Source: SZUA-430 sp964547645
GTDB taxonomy: Bacteria > Pseudomonadota > Alphaproteobacteria > Micropepsales > Micropepsaceae
Direction of reading: 5' to 3'
Assembly: GCA_964547645.1 (NCBI GenBank)
Contig: CAZJOM010000050.1
Location: forward strand, 1-29,824
DNA: 29,824 bases
Part shown: positions 6,555 to 14,655 of the stretch, piece after piece
Numbering within the stretch: the first letter of the stretch is position 1
Layout: each line of letters starts with the position of its first letter
The notes under the pieces: generated by a model
The model's database searches: none
Told to the model about the DNA's origin: nothing
Seen by the model: only the letters and a program-made list of their open reading frames with translations
Position numbers and translations under genes: made by a program

Positions 6555-6788
6555 ATGGGTATGCGTTGGAAGAAGCTGATTGGCGTGTTTCTGCTGCTCG
6601 GCATCATTGCGATTTATGTGTTGCTCGTAATGCGTGCGGCGGTCGAAATACTGCCGACGGCGGGCGGGATCGTTCAATTCCTCTTCTATGCGGTCGCCGG
6701 CATGGCCTGGGTGGTGCCGGTGCGTTACCTCATCGTTTGGATGAACACCCCCGGCCGCAGCGATCGGGAGAACGGCGAGCATGCCTGA
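6555..6788 (+). CDS. DUF2842 family small membrane protein
   Basis: 77-residue inner-membrane protein with two hydrophobic segments (about 7-28 and 36-57) separated by LPTAG. The pattern KKLIGVFLLLG...YAVAGMAWVVPVRYLIVWM matches DUF2842, a family largely confined to alphaproteobacteria. ATG 6555 or 6561 could be used; no strong ribosome site is visible. Overlaps the next gene by 8 bases, suggesting an operon with the YqhA gene. Function unknown. Confidence 0.85.
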   Translation: MGMRWKKLIGVFLLLGIIAIYVLLVMRAAVEILPTAGGIVQFLFYAVAGMAWVVPVRYLIVWMNTPGRSDRENGEHA

Positions 6789-7404
6789 CACGGCCGGCGA
6801 CAAGGTCAAAAAATTCTTTGCGGCGTCGGTGACCAACCCGATGGACCGCATTCAAACGGCGGTCGAGCGGATCATTCTCTACAGCCGCTATATCCTGGTC
6901 GTGTTCTATGTCGGTTTGGCGGTCGCCCTCGCGTTCTATGCCGTCAGCTTCACCTTCGAGGTCGTGCACATCGCGGAGCTCGCGTTCTTCCCTCCGGAGG
7001 AGAACGACGGCAAGTTCAGCATGATCATGCCGATACTGGAACTCATCGACGGCGCGCTGGTGTCGGGCTTGATCGTGATGGTGATGTTGAGCTCGTATGA
7101 AAACTTTGTCGGACGGTTCGGCGACGACTCATTGGACGACTCGCCGGAGTGGTTGCGGCGGCTCGATCCCGGCTCGCTGAAAGTAAAGGTAGCGACCGCG
7201 CTGCTGACAATCTCGGCAGTGAAGTTGCTGCAAGTGTTCATGGACCGCGAAAAATTCACGGACGGCGACATCTTTTGGAAGGTCGTGATTCACGTGGTCT
7301 TCATCGCGTCCGCGGTGTTTTTGGCACTGCTCGATCGCATTGCCGGGCACCCGGCGCGGCTCTATCCGCCACGCGGCAAGGAACCGCCGGACGACGCGCA
7401 TTGA
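6781..7404 (+). CDS. YqhA / UPF0114 family membrane protein
   Basis: 207-residue integral membrane protein of the UPF0114 family. Features: N-terminal helix ERIILYSRYILVVFYVGLAV, second membrane segment ending in LELIDGALVSGLIVMVMLSSYENFV (the ELIDG...SYENFV block is the family signature), a cytoplasmic stretch, then two more membrane segments (KVATALLTISAVKLLQ; WKVVIHVVFIASAVFLALLDR). About four membrane segments in total. Biochemical role is not established. ATG is 8 bases inside the DUF2842 gene, so translation is probably coupled. Confidence 0.92.
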   Translation: MPDTAGDKVKKFFAASVTNPMDRIQTAVERIILYSRYILVVFYVGLAVALAFYAVSFTFEVVHIAELAFFPPEENDGKFSMIMPILELIDGALVSGLIVMVMLSSYENFVGRFGDDSLDDSPEWLRRLDPGSLKVKVATALLTISAVKLLQVFMDREKFTDGDIFWKVVIHVVFIASAVFLALLDRIAGHPARLYPPRGKEPPDDAH

Positions 7405-7405
7405 A

Positions 7406-7425
7406 GCCCGGCCCCGAAGCCGGGC
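7406..7425 (+). terminator. Hairpin after yqhA
   Basis: GCCCGGC (7406-7412) and GCCGGGC (7419-7425) form a 7-bp stem with a 6-base loop, starting 2 bases after the stop. There is no T-run, so it is either a weak terminator or an mRNA-stabilising stem. Confidence 0.5.
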
Positions 7426-7479
7426 ATACTGGCGCCAAGTGAACTGATCCCCTCCCCTCCTACATAAGGACTTCGGCCC

Positions 7480-9057
7480 ATGGCTGATTCCGGCTCCATC
7501 TTTCTTGGCAAGGGCGACCTGGCACAGAGCCTTCTGCTGTCGAGCGCCAACCGGCACGGCCTAATCGCGGGCGCGACGGGCACCGGCAAGACGTCAACCT
7601 TGCGCGTGCTGGCCGAAGGCTTCAGCCGCGCAGGTGTCCCCGTGTTTGTGCCCGACATCAAGGGCGACCTCGCGGGCTTTTGCCAAGTCGCAGAGGTGAA
7701 ACCCTTCATTACCGAGCGCGTGGAGAAGATCGGGCAAACCGATTGGAAACCGACGTCTTATCCGGTCATCTTTTGGGATCTTTTTGGCGAGCTCGGACAT
7801 CCGCTGCGCGCGACGGTGTCAGAGATGGGGCCGACGTTGTTGGCGCGCATGCTGCAACTCAACGACACGCAAGAAGGCGTGCTCAACATCGTATTCCGCG
7901 TCGCGGACGAGCAAGGGATGCTGCTTCTCGATCTCAAAGACCTGCGCGCGATGCTGGTCCACGTGGCGGAGAACGCGGACAAATACTCGGTCCAGTTCGG
8001 AAATATCGCGCCGGCCTCGGTCGGCGCAATCCAGCGCACGTTGCTGACGCTCGAGAACCAAGGCGGCGATGCGTTCTTCGGCGAGCCGGCGCTGAAGCTC
8101 TCCGACATGCTGATCGCGGACGACACCGGACGCGGTGCCATCCATGTGCTAGCCGCGGAGAAGCTGTTCGGCAGCCCGATGCTCTATGCCACGTTCTTGC
8201 TGTGGCTCTTGTCGGAACTCTACGAACAGATGCCGGAAGTCGGCGATCTGGACAAGCCGAAGCTCGTATTCTTCTTCGACGAGGCACACTTGCTCTTCGA
8301 CGATCAGCCGAAGGCGCTGATAGACAAGGTGGAGCAGGTCATTCGCCTCATCCGCTCGAAGGGCGTTGGCGTCTTCTTCATTTCGCAATCGCCGCTCGAC
8401 ATTCCAGACGACGTCCTCGGGCAACTTGGCAACAAGGTGCAACACGCACTGCGCGCGTTTACGCCAAAGGATCGCAAGTCCGTCAAGGCGGTCGCCGACA
8501 ACTTCCGTGAGAACCCGAAGTTCAAGGCATCGGACGCGGTACAAGAACTGGGCGTCGGTGAGGCGCTGGTATCGACACTGGATTCGAAGGGTATTCCCTC
8601 GGTCGTCGATCGCGTTCTGATCGCGCCACCGATGTGCCGGATGGGTCCGATCAACGCGGCGGAACGCGCCGCCGTCGTAAGCGCGAGCCCTTTGAAGGGC
8701 TCTTACGATCAAGCTGTCGATCGCGAGAGCGCTTACGAAGTCCTCATGGCAAAAGCCAACGCGGCGCAAGGCGGTGGTTCGTCACCGTCGACGGCCCCGG
8801 CACCTGCAGCCACGACCCGTACCTGGGGTTGGGGAACGTCAAGACCCGAGGCGCCGCCGGAACCGGCGCCGCGTCGTCCCCAAAGTTATCCGATGCCCAG
8901 CACACCGCGCGAAGAACCGCGGCCGCGCGCTTCGTCAAGGCAGACGATGGGTGAAGCCGTAGCCAAAAGCGCGGCGCGCTCAGTCACCTCCGCCATCGGC
9001 AGCAGCATCGGCCGCGCGCTCGTGCGCGGGGTTCTCGGCTCGCTGTTGAAACGATAG
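7480..9057 (+). CDS. HerA-like helicase/ATPase (DUF853, YjgR type)
   Basis: 525-residue cytoplasmic P-loop ATPase of the FtsK/HerA superfamily. Walker A GATGTGKT at residues 31-38; Walker B with DEAH-like box in LVFFFDEAHLLFDD at about 261-274; sensor region FFISQSPLDIPDDVLGQLGN. The segment between them (DLKDLRAMLVHVAEN..., EPALKLSDMLIAD) is typical of DUF853. The last 100 residues are Pro/Ala/Ser-rich linker followed by an alanine-rich helix (SAARSVTSAIGSSIGRALVR). E. coli YjgR is the nearest well-known relative; its role is not settled. It stands alone, without NurA or a SIR2 partner, so I see no reason to call it a defence gene. AAGGA at 7466-7470 supports the start. Confidence 0.93.
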   Translation: MADSGSIFLGKGDLAQSLLLSSANRHGLIAGATGTGKTSTLRVLAEGFSRAGVPVFVPDIKGDLAGFCQVAEVKPFITERVEKIGQTDWKPTSYPVIFWDLFGELGHPLRATVSEMGPTLLARMLQLNDTQEGVLNIVFRVADEQGMLLLDLKDLRAMLVHVAENADKYSVQFGNIAPASVGAIQRTLLTLENQGGDAFFGEPALKLSDMLIADDTGRGAIHVLAAEKLFGSPMLYATFLLWLLSELYEQMPEVGDLDKPKLVFFFDEAHLLFDDQPKALIDKVEQVIRLIRSKGVGVFFISQSPLDIPDDVLGQLGNKVQHALRAFTPKDRKSVKAVADNFRENPKFKASDAVQELGVGEALVSTLDSKGIPSVVDRVLIAPPMCRMGPINAAERAAVVSASPLKGSYDQAVDRESAYEVLMAKANAAQGGGSSPSTAPAPAATTRTWGWGTSRPEAPPEPAPRRPQSYPMPSTPREEPRPRASSRQTMGEAVAKSAARSVTSAIGSSIGRALVRGVLGSLLKR

Positions 9058-9066
9058 GATCATCCG

Positions 9067-9498
9067 ATGCGCAGGTTCCTTACGGTACTGGCGATTGGCC
9101 TGACGCTCTCCGCTTGCGAGTCGGCGGTATCGAACGACCAGGGCGAAGGCCGCTTGGCCCAGAATGATTGGATCGCCGAGACGATCACCGGCAAACCGGT
9201 GATCAATCCGGCCCGCGTGACGCTCGCCTTTCTTGAGGGACGCGTTTCCGGGCGAAGCGGCTGCAACCTCTACTCAGGGCCGGTCGACATCGGGCCCGGC
9301 ACATTGAAGATCGGCGCGCTGATTTCGACAAAGATGGCCTGCATGCAAGACGGCGTGATGCAGCAGGAAACCGCTTACCTCTCGGCCCTTCAGTCGGCGC
9401 AAACTTACAGCGTCAACGGCGACAAGCTCACGATCACGACACCAACGGGCAGCATCGTCTACGGAGCGACAGCACGCCAGGCGCAGCCCGGGGAATAA
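9067..9498 (+). CDS. META-domain lipoprotein (HslJ-like)
   Basis: 143-residue lipoprotein: signal peptide MRRFLTVLAIGLTLSAC with lipobox LSAC (Cys17), so it is anchored to the periplasmic side of a membrane. The following META domain (about 27-137) shows VTLAFLEGRVSGRSGCNLYSG and the TKMACMQDGVMQQETAYLSAL block, with the conserved Cys pair of the family. In E. coli HslJ this domain is linked to heat and novobiocin tolerance; function here is unproven. It begins 9 bases after the HerA-like gene, so a shared transcript is likely. Confidence 0.9.
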   Translation: MRRFLTVLAIGLTLSACESAVSNDQGEGRLAQNDWIAETITGKPVINPARVTLAFLEGRVSGRSGCNLYSGPVDIGPGTLKIGALISTKMACMQDGVMQQETAYLSALQSAQTYSVNGDKLTITTPTGSIVYGATARQAQPGE

Positions 9499-9513
9499 AC
9501 TCGTCAACAGCCC

Positions 9514-9539
9514 GCCGCGGACGCGTAAGCGCCCGCGGC
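9514..9539 (+). terminator. Hairpin after META lipoprotein
   Basis: GCCGCGG (9514-9520) and CCGCGGC (9533-9539) form a 7-bp stem; the loop can pair further (GCG/CGC). It starts 15 bases after the stop. No T-run. The rest of the gap to 9650 shows only the GGGAGG ribosome site at 9641-9646. Confidence 0.5.
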
Positions 9540-9650
9540 CAAGCTGGCCCAACCTCATGGGGAGACCATGTGATAGAGGCCCTGCAGCTTAGCACAAGGC
9601 CGGTCGGCGGCGCGCGCGTTTCGTGTTAATGACTAGCTCGGGAGGCCGAA

Positions 9651-10532
9651 ATGACTGAGATCGCCGTGATCGGACCGGGAGCCATCGGGTGCGCCTTTGC
9701 CGCTGCCGCAATGCAGGCTGGGCACCAGATCTCGGTTGCCGCGCGCACGCCGTTTGCAGCGCTGGACGTTGAATATCCAGGCGGGCATGTAAGCGGTCAG
9801 GTCATGGCTCTTACGCCGGCGTCGGCGCGACCCTTTCCCATCGTAATGCTCACCACCAAAGCGCATCAGACAGCCGCCGCCGGGCCATGGCTCAACGCGT
9901 TGTGCGGACCGCAGACCACTGTTGCGGTGTTGCAGAATGGCGTCGAGCACGTCGCGCGGGTGCGACCGCTACTAGGCGACGGCCCAACGATAGTACCGGC
10001 GATGGTTGCTTGTCCGAGCGATCGAACCGGGCCCGGCAAAGCGCACGTGACCGGGCCTGCCCGTCTCGATGTGCCGCCAGGCGAAGCGAGCGACAGGTTT
10101 CGGCATGTGTTCGAGGGGTCGTTTGCCGAAATCAGGATCGTCGACGATTGGTTGACCTCCGCATGGGGCAAGTTGGTGCTCAACGCGGTGGGCGGTGGAA
10201 TCGGCGTGCTAACGCGGCGCGGCAACGAGGTGCTAAAGGACGAAGGCATCGCGCGGCTCTACAAGGCACTTGCGGCGGAGGTTGCCGCCGTCGGCCGCGC
10301 GGAAGGTGCAAAGTTGCCTGATGACATCGGCGAGCGGCTCCACGCTGTCATGGCGCGCGGACCGCACCTCCACATGGGCTCGATCGTGGTAGACCGCCTT
10401 GCGGGACGGCCGACAGAATGGATCGCACGCAACGAAGTGGTGCTGAGACTCGCGGCCAAACACGGGATAGCCGTGCCGCTAAACGACCTCGTGTGCCATC
10501 TCATTCGGGCGGGCGAGCCCGACGCGGCCTAG
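9651..10532 (+). CDS. panE: 2-dehydropantoate 2-reductase (ketopantoate reductase family)
   Basis: 293-residue NADPH-dependent reductase that converts 2-dehydropantoate to pantoate in pantothenate/CoA synthesis. N-terminal Rossmann motif GPGAIG at residues 8-13; catalytic Lys in SAWGKLVLNA near residue 174; C-terminal helical domain with the substrate-contacting block HMGSIVVDRLAGRPTEWIARN, equivalent to the Ser/Glu pair of E. coli PanE. Missing insertion or truncation is not evident. Some members of this family act on other 2-oxo acids, so panE is the likely, not proven, identity. Convergent with the next gene, 12 bases apart. GGGAGG supports the start. Confidence 0.85.
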   Translation: MTEIAVIGPGAIGCAFAAAAMQAGHQISVAARTPFAALDVEYPGGHVSGQVMALTPASARPFPIVMLTTKAHQTAAAGPWLNALCGPQTTVAVLQNGVEHVARVRPLLGDGPTIVPAMVACPSDRTGPGKAHVTGPARLDVPPGEASDRFRHVFEGSFAEIRIVDDWLTSAWGKLVLNAVGGGIGVLTRRGNEVLKDEGIARLYKALAAEVAAVGRAEGAKLPDDIGERLHAVMARGPHLHMGSIVVDRLAGRPTEWIARNEVVLRLAAKHGIAVPLNDLVCHLIRAGEPDAA

Positions 10533-10544
10533 AGCAACGAACGC

Positions 10545-11222
10545 CTACGCAGGGATGATCTCGCGCCAATACACGTGGATGCCAGGTCCTGCCAGGACGC
10601 GGGGCATGTCGCCACGGTGCAAGATCGAATGCGCAACGATGCCCGCGTCTTCAGTTTCGATCGGCCAGAACTCGTGAACGCCAGTGCGGACGAACGGGCC
10701 TGCGTTGATCTCCGCGCACAAACGCACGCAGCGGATCTTGCCGTCAAAAAAGCCGATCGTCAGCAAGTCCTCGATTCCGCTGCCCTGCGTTTGGATCAGC
10801 GTGCAATCGAGCGAAGGCAGTATGTCGTTGTACTTGCGACCCAAAAACAGGTGCGGACCAATCGGACTCTGCGCCTTCCCGCGATAGGAGGCCGGGTTCG
10901 CGCCGTTCACCGCCACGATCGTCAGTGTACGGTCGATCAACACTTCGTAACCGCTGGAGGCGGATATGCGCCTCTGCCACGCGGCGAACGAGTTGTACGC
11001 CATGCGCTGTGCAAGCGCTGCCACTTTTCGTGCAACATCGCGCGTAGGCGTTGCGCGGCCTTCGATTAGCGCTGTAACGCGCGCTTCGGTCTCCGCGAGA
11101 AGCTCGGCGATACGCAAGGGCGTGAGCGTGTGCACCGATACCAAACGATTCAGATCAGCAATCACAAGCGCGGCCTCCGCCGCAGACAGCGCACCGAACG
11201 TACCGATAACAACTTGTGTCAT
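10545..11222 (-). CDS. Putative regulator with degenerate HTH and PAS-like domain
   Basis: 225-residue soluble protein that I do not recognise by name. Residues about 10-90 can be aligned with the HTH region of the upstream gene (LTPLRIAELLAETEARVTAL against LTQAAFAERFGVTQQTVSRW), but the recognition-helix pattern is eroded. Residues about 90-215 form a mixed alpha/beta, PAS-like domain (YEVLIDRTLTIVAVNGANPA) whose final part, FDGKIRCVRLCAEINAG then VHEFWPIETEDAGIVAHSIL, parallels FEGNIRALKVSIEI then VDIWPIFTTDEKIFIHVAAF of the neighbour. It is thus a diverged paralogue of the upstream regulator. Its ATG overlaps that gene's TGA by 4 bases, so the pair is translationally coupled and may act as a heteromer. 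Confidence 0.75.
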   Translation of the reverse strand: MTQVVIGTFGALSAAEAALVIADLNRLVSVHTLTPLRIAELLAETEARVTALIEGRATPTRDVARKVAALAQRMAYNSFAAWQRRISASSGYEVLIDRTLTIVAVNGANPASYRGKAQSPIGPHLFLGRKYNDILPSLDCTLIQTQGSGIEDLLTIGFFDGKIRCVRLCAEINAGPFVRTGVHEFWPIETEDAGIVAHSILHRGDMPRVLAGPGIHVYWREIIPA

Positions 11223-11857
11223 AAAGCAATCGACTTCCCGCCGATCGGCAGGATGCTCCCGTCGATCAGGACAACCTGTGCGCCGAGCACGTTGGTGCCG
11301 AGTGTGCCACTACTCTGTCTCGGTGCGCCGGCTTCGAACGCTGCGACGTGAATGAATATCTTCTCGTCGGTAGTGAAAATCGGCCAAATGTCGACGTCAC
11401 GGCGCAACCGCGCCCCCGGAAGCAAGATTTCGATGCTCACTTTCAGCGCACGAATATTGCCTTCAAACAGCGGCACCTTCTCGATCATCGCGCCCACCTC
11501 GCGGGTCGCGGCGAACTCGCTCAGCCGCCGGCCCAACGCTGCTTCACGCGTAAGCTCGCTGAATTCAAGCGCCGACTGGCTGATAGCAACGATCCGCCAC
11601 TCCGCATCGAACAACGTCTCGCGGCCGTAGGTGTCGTTTACGCGCGCGATCCAGGATTGCGAGTCCGATACCGCGCTGGCGCCAAGCGCCGTCCGCAATG
11701 CCGACTGCGCTTCGAGGTGCGGCACCTGCGTGGCGCTCTCCCACCGAGAGACGGTTTGCTGCGTCACGCCGAAGCGCTCGGCAAAGGCCGCCTGTGTCAG
11801 CGCGTGGCGTTTGCGGTACTGGGCGATCAGCCGGGGCCAAATCGTCGCGTCCGTCAT
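11219..11857 (-). CDS. Xre-family regulator with C-terminal PAS-like domain
   Basis: 212-residue protein. Residues about 7-62 are a clear Cro/cI-type HTH: LIAQYRKRHALTQAAFAERFGVTQQTVSRWESATQVPHLE. Residues about 70-200 look PAS-like (YGRETLFDAEWRIVAISQSAL ... VDIWPIFTTDEKIFIHVAAF), suggesting sensing of a small ligand or redox state. ATG 11857 is chosen because it begins right before the HTH; the 41 further open codons upstream look non-coding (Cys- and basic-rich). Overlaps the downstream paralogous gene by ATGA. An exported hypothetical protein lies 162 bases upstream on the same strand. Target genes are unknown; autoregulation is likely for this type but no operator was identified. Confidence 0.85.
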   Translation of the reverse strand: MTDATIWPRLIAQYRKRHALTQAAFAERFGVTQQTVSRWESATQVPHLEAQSALRTALGASAVSDSQSWIARVNDTYGRETLFDAEWRIVAISQSALEFSELTREAALGRRLSEFAATREVGAMIEKVPLFEGNIRALKVSIEILLPGARLRRDVDIWPIFTTDEKIFIHVAAFEAGAPRQSSGTLGTNVLGAQVVLIDGSILPIGGKSIAL

Positions 11858-12019
11858 CCGCGCGCTCGCAAGAAACGCGACCAAATGGAAAGCAATTGCA
11901 TGGCGGGACCGGCTCGGCTGCGCGCTAGTGTCAAAACAACACGAAATAACCTGCACATTCTGGCAGAACAAGTCGAGCAATATCGCCGCGAATAATCACG
12001 GATAGCGTACGCGTCGATC

Positions 12020-12652
12020 TTACCAACCGTATACGTCACGCACGACTTCGTTTGCCGTTGGCGGCGCAGCCGCTGTTAGCGCCGGCGCGGCCTCAGCTAC
12101 ATCAAAAAGCGAGATGCGATATGAGACGGCAACGACGTACTTCGCCTGTTGCATCAACTTACCGGCGCGCTCAGCGCCCCGCTTCTCGGCGGCAACAACA
12201 AGTGATCGGTTCAACGGTAGCGGCAAATCGACAAGCGCCTTCTTGTCGTCAGCCAGCGGGTTGAGAATTGCAAACGGTCCTTCCGATTGGCACGTGCAGT
12301 GTATCGCATTTCTCTCACCGCGGCACTCCATCCCGGCACTCTTCAAAAGACCCGGCAAACGCGTGAACAAGGTCGCGTCGCTGATCAGGAGATCGATGAT
12401 CGCTCGGTTTGCTTCGCGCGCCACATCTTCGGCTGCATCGCACCCGGCAGCGTCGGCCATGATCGGCTCGCCCGCGAGCTTCGCCAAGCGCACGGCAGCA
12501 GGATCGGCTTTCAGCGCCTGCACAACCCCAACCATGCAAGGCGCATAAGTGACCTGGCGATTGGTAACGGAAGACGCTGTTGCCGCGACGGCGCCCAATG
12601 CAAGCACCCCGGCCGCCAACTCCAACGAACGCTTGCGAAACACTGACCACAT
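12020..12652 (-). CDS. Hypothetical exported or membrane-anchored protein
   Basis: 210 residues, not recognised. N-terminus MWSVFRKRSLELAAGVLALGAVAA has a basic stretch then a hydrophobic segment, consistent with a signal peptide or anchor. The periplasmic part is mostly helical, with four to six cysteines, including a CTC pair (AIHCTCQSEGPFAILNPLADD) and Cys near 39, 70 and 109, which could form disulfides. The Pro/Ala-rich C-terminus ends in VVRDVYGW. ATG 12652 is chosen because it coincides with the signal-like segment and a GGGGG ribosome site. It is upstream of, and may be cotranscribed with, the regulator pair, and divergent from the MFS gene. Confidence 0.7.
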   Translation of the reverse strand: MWSVFRKRSLELAAGVLALGAVAATASSVTNRQVTYAPCMVGVVQALKADPAAVRLAKLAGEPIMADAAGCDAAEDVAREANRAIIDLLISDATLFTRLPGLLKSAGMECRGERNAIHCTCQSEGPFAILNPLADDKKALVDLPLPLNRSLVVAAEKRGAERAGKLMQQAKYVVAVSYRISLFDVAEAAPALTAAAPPTANEVVRDVYGW

Positions 12653-12886
12653 GATTGCACCCCCGTGCACGCCCCATTGAGGCGAATCGCTTTGGTTCCA
12701 TTTTACCGGAATTGCGAGATGCGGGGGCCTACAGGTCGCACCCCCTCGAAAAGCCCCTGAAAGCGGGACTTGATGCGGACGGGCAGGCAACGCAATGTGG
12801 TCCCGGGCGCCCCGCGCAGGTCTGAGGGGACCTTGAGCGGGCCGCGCATCAGAACAACCCGTGCCCTCGAGGGGAAAACGCCGCCT

Positions 12887-14158
12887 ATGTCGAACAACAA
12901 TGTTCGTTTGGCCATTCTTGTGGCCGCGCTTGGGTACTTCGTCGACGTCTACGATTTGATCCTGTTCACTATCTTGCGCGTGTCGAGTTTGACGGACCTG
13001 GGCGTACCCGCCGATCAAATGGTCAGCGTCGGCGCCTATCTTCTGAATTGGCAGATGGGCGGGTTCTTGATCGGCGGCGTTCTGTGGGGCGTGGTCGGCG
13101 ACAAGTTGGGGCGGATCGAACTCTTGTTCGGGTCGATCCTGCTTTACTCGGTCGGCAACATCTTGAACGGGTTCGTAGGTCAGTTCGGACCGGCCGTGGA
13201 CGGCATGATTTCACCGATCGATCAATACGCCGCGCTGCGCTTCTTCACGGGCATCGGCCTTGCCGGCGAAATCGGCGGCGGTATTACGCTGGTGTCCGAA
13301 CTGCTGCCCAAGCAAACGCGCGGCTATGGTACGACGATCGTCGTGGCGACGGGCGTCGCCGGCGCGGTGGTGGCGGCGTTGGTCTACGAGTTCTTCTCCT
13401 GGCGCGGGGCTTATATCGCGGGCGGCGTGATGGGACTGGGGCTGCTGGCACTGCGGTTATCGGTGGCGGAGTCCGGCATCTTCAAGGCGGTCGCCGAGAA
13501 AGAGCACGTCGCACGCGGGAACTTCTTCATGCTGTTCACGTCGTGGGACAGATTCGGGCGCTATATCAATTGCATCCTAGTGGGCTTGCCGATCTGGTAC
13601 TCGCTGGCGGTGCTCGTGACGTTCTCGCCGGAGGTGGCGCCGGCACTCGGCATCACGGAGAAGATCATCGCCGGGACGTCGGTGTTCTGGTTCTATTGCG
13701 GCATCACGGCGGGAAGCGTCGCGAACGGGTTGCTGAGCCAAGCACTGGGCAGCCGTAAGAAGGCGATCGGCGTATTTCTGTTCGCGCTGTTCGCAGGGTT
13801 TGCAGTCCTATTCCATATGCCGATGACGTCGGCGGCCACGTTCTACACGGTCATCTTTGCGATCGGTTTTGCGACCGCCTATTGGGCGATGATGGTGACG
13901 ATCGCAGCGGAACAGTTCGGCACAAACCTGCGCGCCACCGTGGCCACGTCGGTGCCCAACTTCGTACGCGGGTTCACGGTGCCGATCACGATTCTGTTCA
14001 CATATCTGAAGCCTTCGGCCGGGATCGTCGGCGCGGCGGAAGTGGTGGCGATCCTGATCTCGGCGTTTGCGATCTATGCGCTGTTCTCGCTGCGCGAGAC
14101 GTTCAACATCGATCTCGACTACATCGAGAGCGATGCGAAGCCGGCGGGTGCGCGATGA
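12887..14158 (+). CDS. Major facilitator superfamily transporter
   Basis: 423-residue inner-membrane protein with about 12 membrane segments. It starts MSNNNVRLAILVAALGYFVDVYDLILF; the two acidic residues in the first helix (D in FVDVYD) suggest proton coupling. After the second helix comes GVVGDKLGRIELLFGS, the classical MFS loop motif, and the block FFTGIGLAGEIGGGITLVSELLPKQTRGYG matches sugar/metabolite:H+ symporters. The second half has AEQFGTNLRATVATSVPNFVRG. The substrate cannot be read. ATG 12887 with GAGGGGAAAA upstream is preferred over an in-frame ATG at 12770, whose added 39 residues are basic and non-membrane. Coupled by ATGA to the next gene. Confidence 0.92.
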   Translation: MSNNNVRLAILVAALGYFVDVYDLILFTILRVSSLTDLGVPADQMVSVGAYLLNWQMGGFLIGGVLWGVVGDKLGRIELLFGSILLYSVGNILNGFVGQFGPAVDGMISPIDQYAALRFFTGIGLAGEIGGGITLVSELLPKQTRGYGTTIVVATGVAGAVVAALVYEFFSWRGAYIAGGVMGLGLLALRLSVAESGIFKAVAEKEHVARGNFFMLFTSWDRFGRYINCILVGLPIWYSLAVLVTFSPEVAPALGITEKIIAGTSVFWFYCGITAGSVANGLLSQALGSRKKAIGVFLFALFAGFAVLFHMPMTSAATFYTVIFAIGFATAYWAMMVTIAAEQFGTNLRATVATSVPNFVRGFTVPITILFTYLKPSAGIVGAAEVVAILISAFAIYALFSLRETFNIDLDYIESDAKPAGAR

Positions 14159-14655
14159 CAAACTCTCCCCTGCCCCAGGCGCCCCCGCCGGATTGGCGGC
14201 GCTACATGATCCGCGCGGTGATCTGGGTCGCGTTTGTGGGAGCGCTCGGCTATGCCGCCGCGAACGGCGGGCTAGGCTTCTTGGAGAACGACGTGCATCT
14301 CGCCGTCGAGCCGAACCGCGATAGCGTGAAGCTTGTTGCGAATGAGCCGGCCGTCATCCAAGTGAAGGTCACGCTTCGCAACAACACGGCCAAGGAAGTG
14401 ACGCTAACCGCGAAGTCGGCCTGCAAAGTCTTCCGCTGGCAGATCTTCGCGCGGAGCGGCGACTTGGTGCAGTCGTGGGTGGGCGACGACCCATGCCCGG
14501 ACAAAGAGGTGACCGCGTTCCTGCCGTCCGGCAAATCGATTGAAGAATTCTATTCGATCGTGCTCGTGCCCTCACGCTACCGCGTCGGCGACGATTATCT
14601 GGTCCAGTATCAGTACTGGAACCACGAGGGCGAGTTTCAGTTTAAGGCCGAGTGA
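14155..14655 (+). CDS. Hypothetical membrane-anchored beta-sandwich protein
   Basis: 166 residues. A short Pro-rich cytoplasmic tail is followed by one membrane segment (YMIRAVIWVAFVGALGYAAA, about 17-36) and a periplasmic beta-rich domain (about 50-165): VIQVKVTLRNNTAKEVTLTA, WQIFARSGDLVQSW, FYSIVLVPSRYRVGDDYLVQ. The strand order and the 'N-N-T' turn recall BsuPI-like or other Ig-like accessory domains, but this is only a fold impression. Two Cys (in SACKVF and DDPCPD) could form a disulfide. Its ATG overlaps the MFS stop by 4 bases, so it is very likely made with the transporter and may be an accessory factor. The stop directly abuts the stop of cobA. Confidence 0.75.
   Translation: MTNSPLPQAPPPDWRRYMIRAVIWVAFVGALGYAAANGGLGFLENDVHLAVEPNRDSVKLVANEPAVIQVKVTLRNNTAKEVTLTAKSACKVFRWQIFARSGDLVQSWVGDDPCPDKEVTAFLPSGKSIEEFYSIVLVPSRYRVGDDYLVQYQYWNHEGEFQFKAE

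Noticed and set aside
7480..9057. HerA-like ATPase as part of an antiphage system
   Set aside because: Domain order and the C-terminal linker fit the housekeeping DUF853/YjgR group, and no NurA, SIR2 or other effector gene is adjacent.
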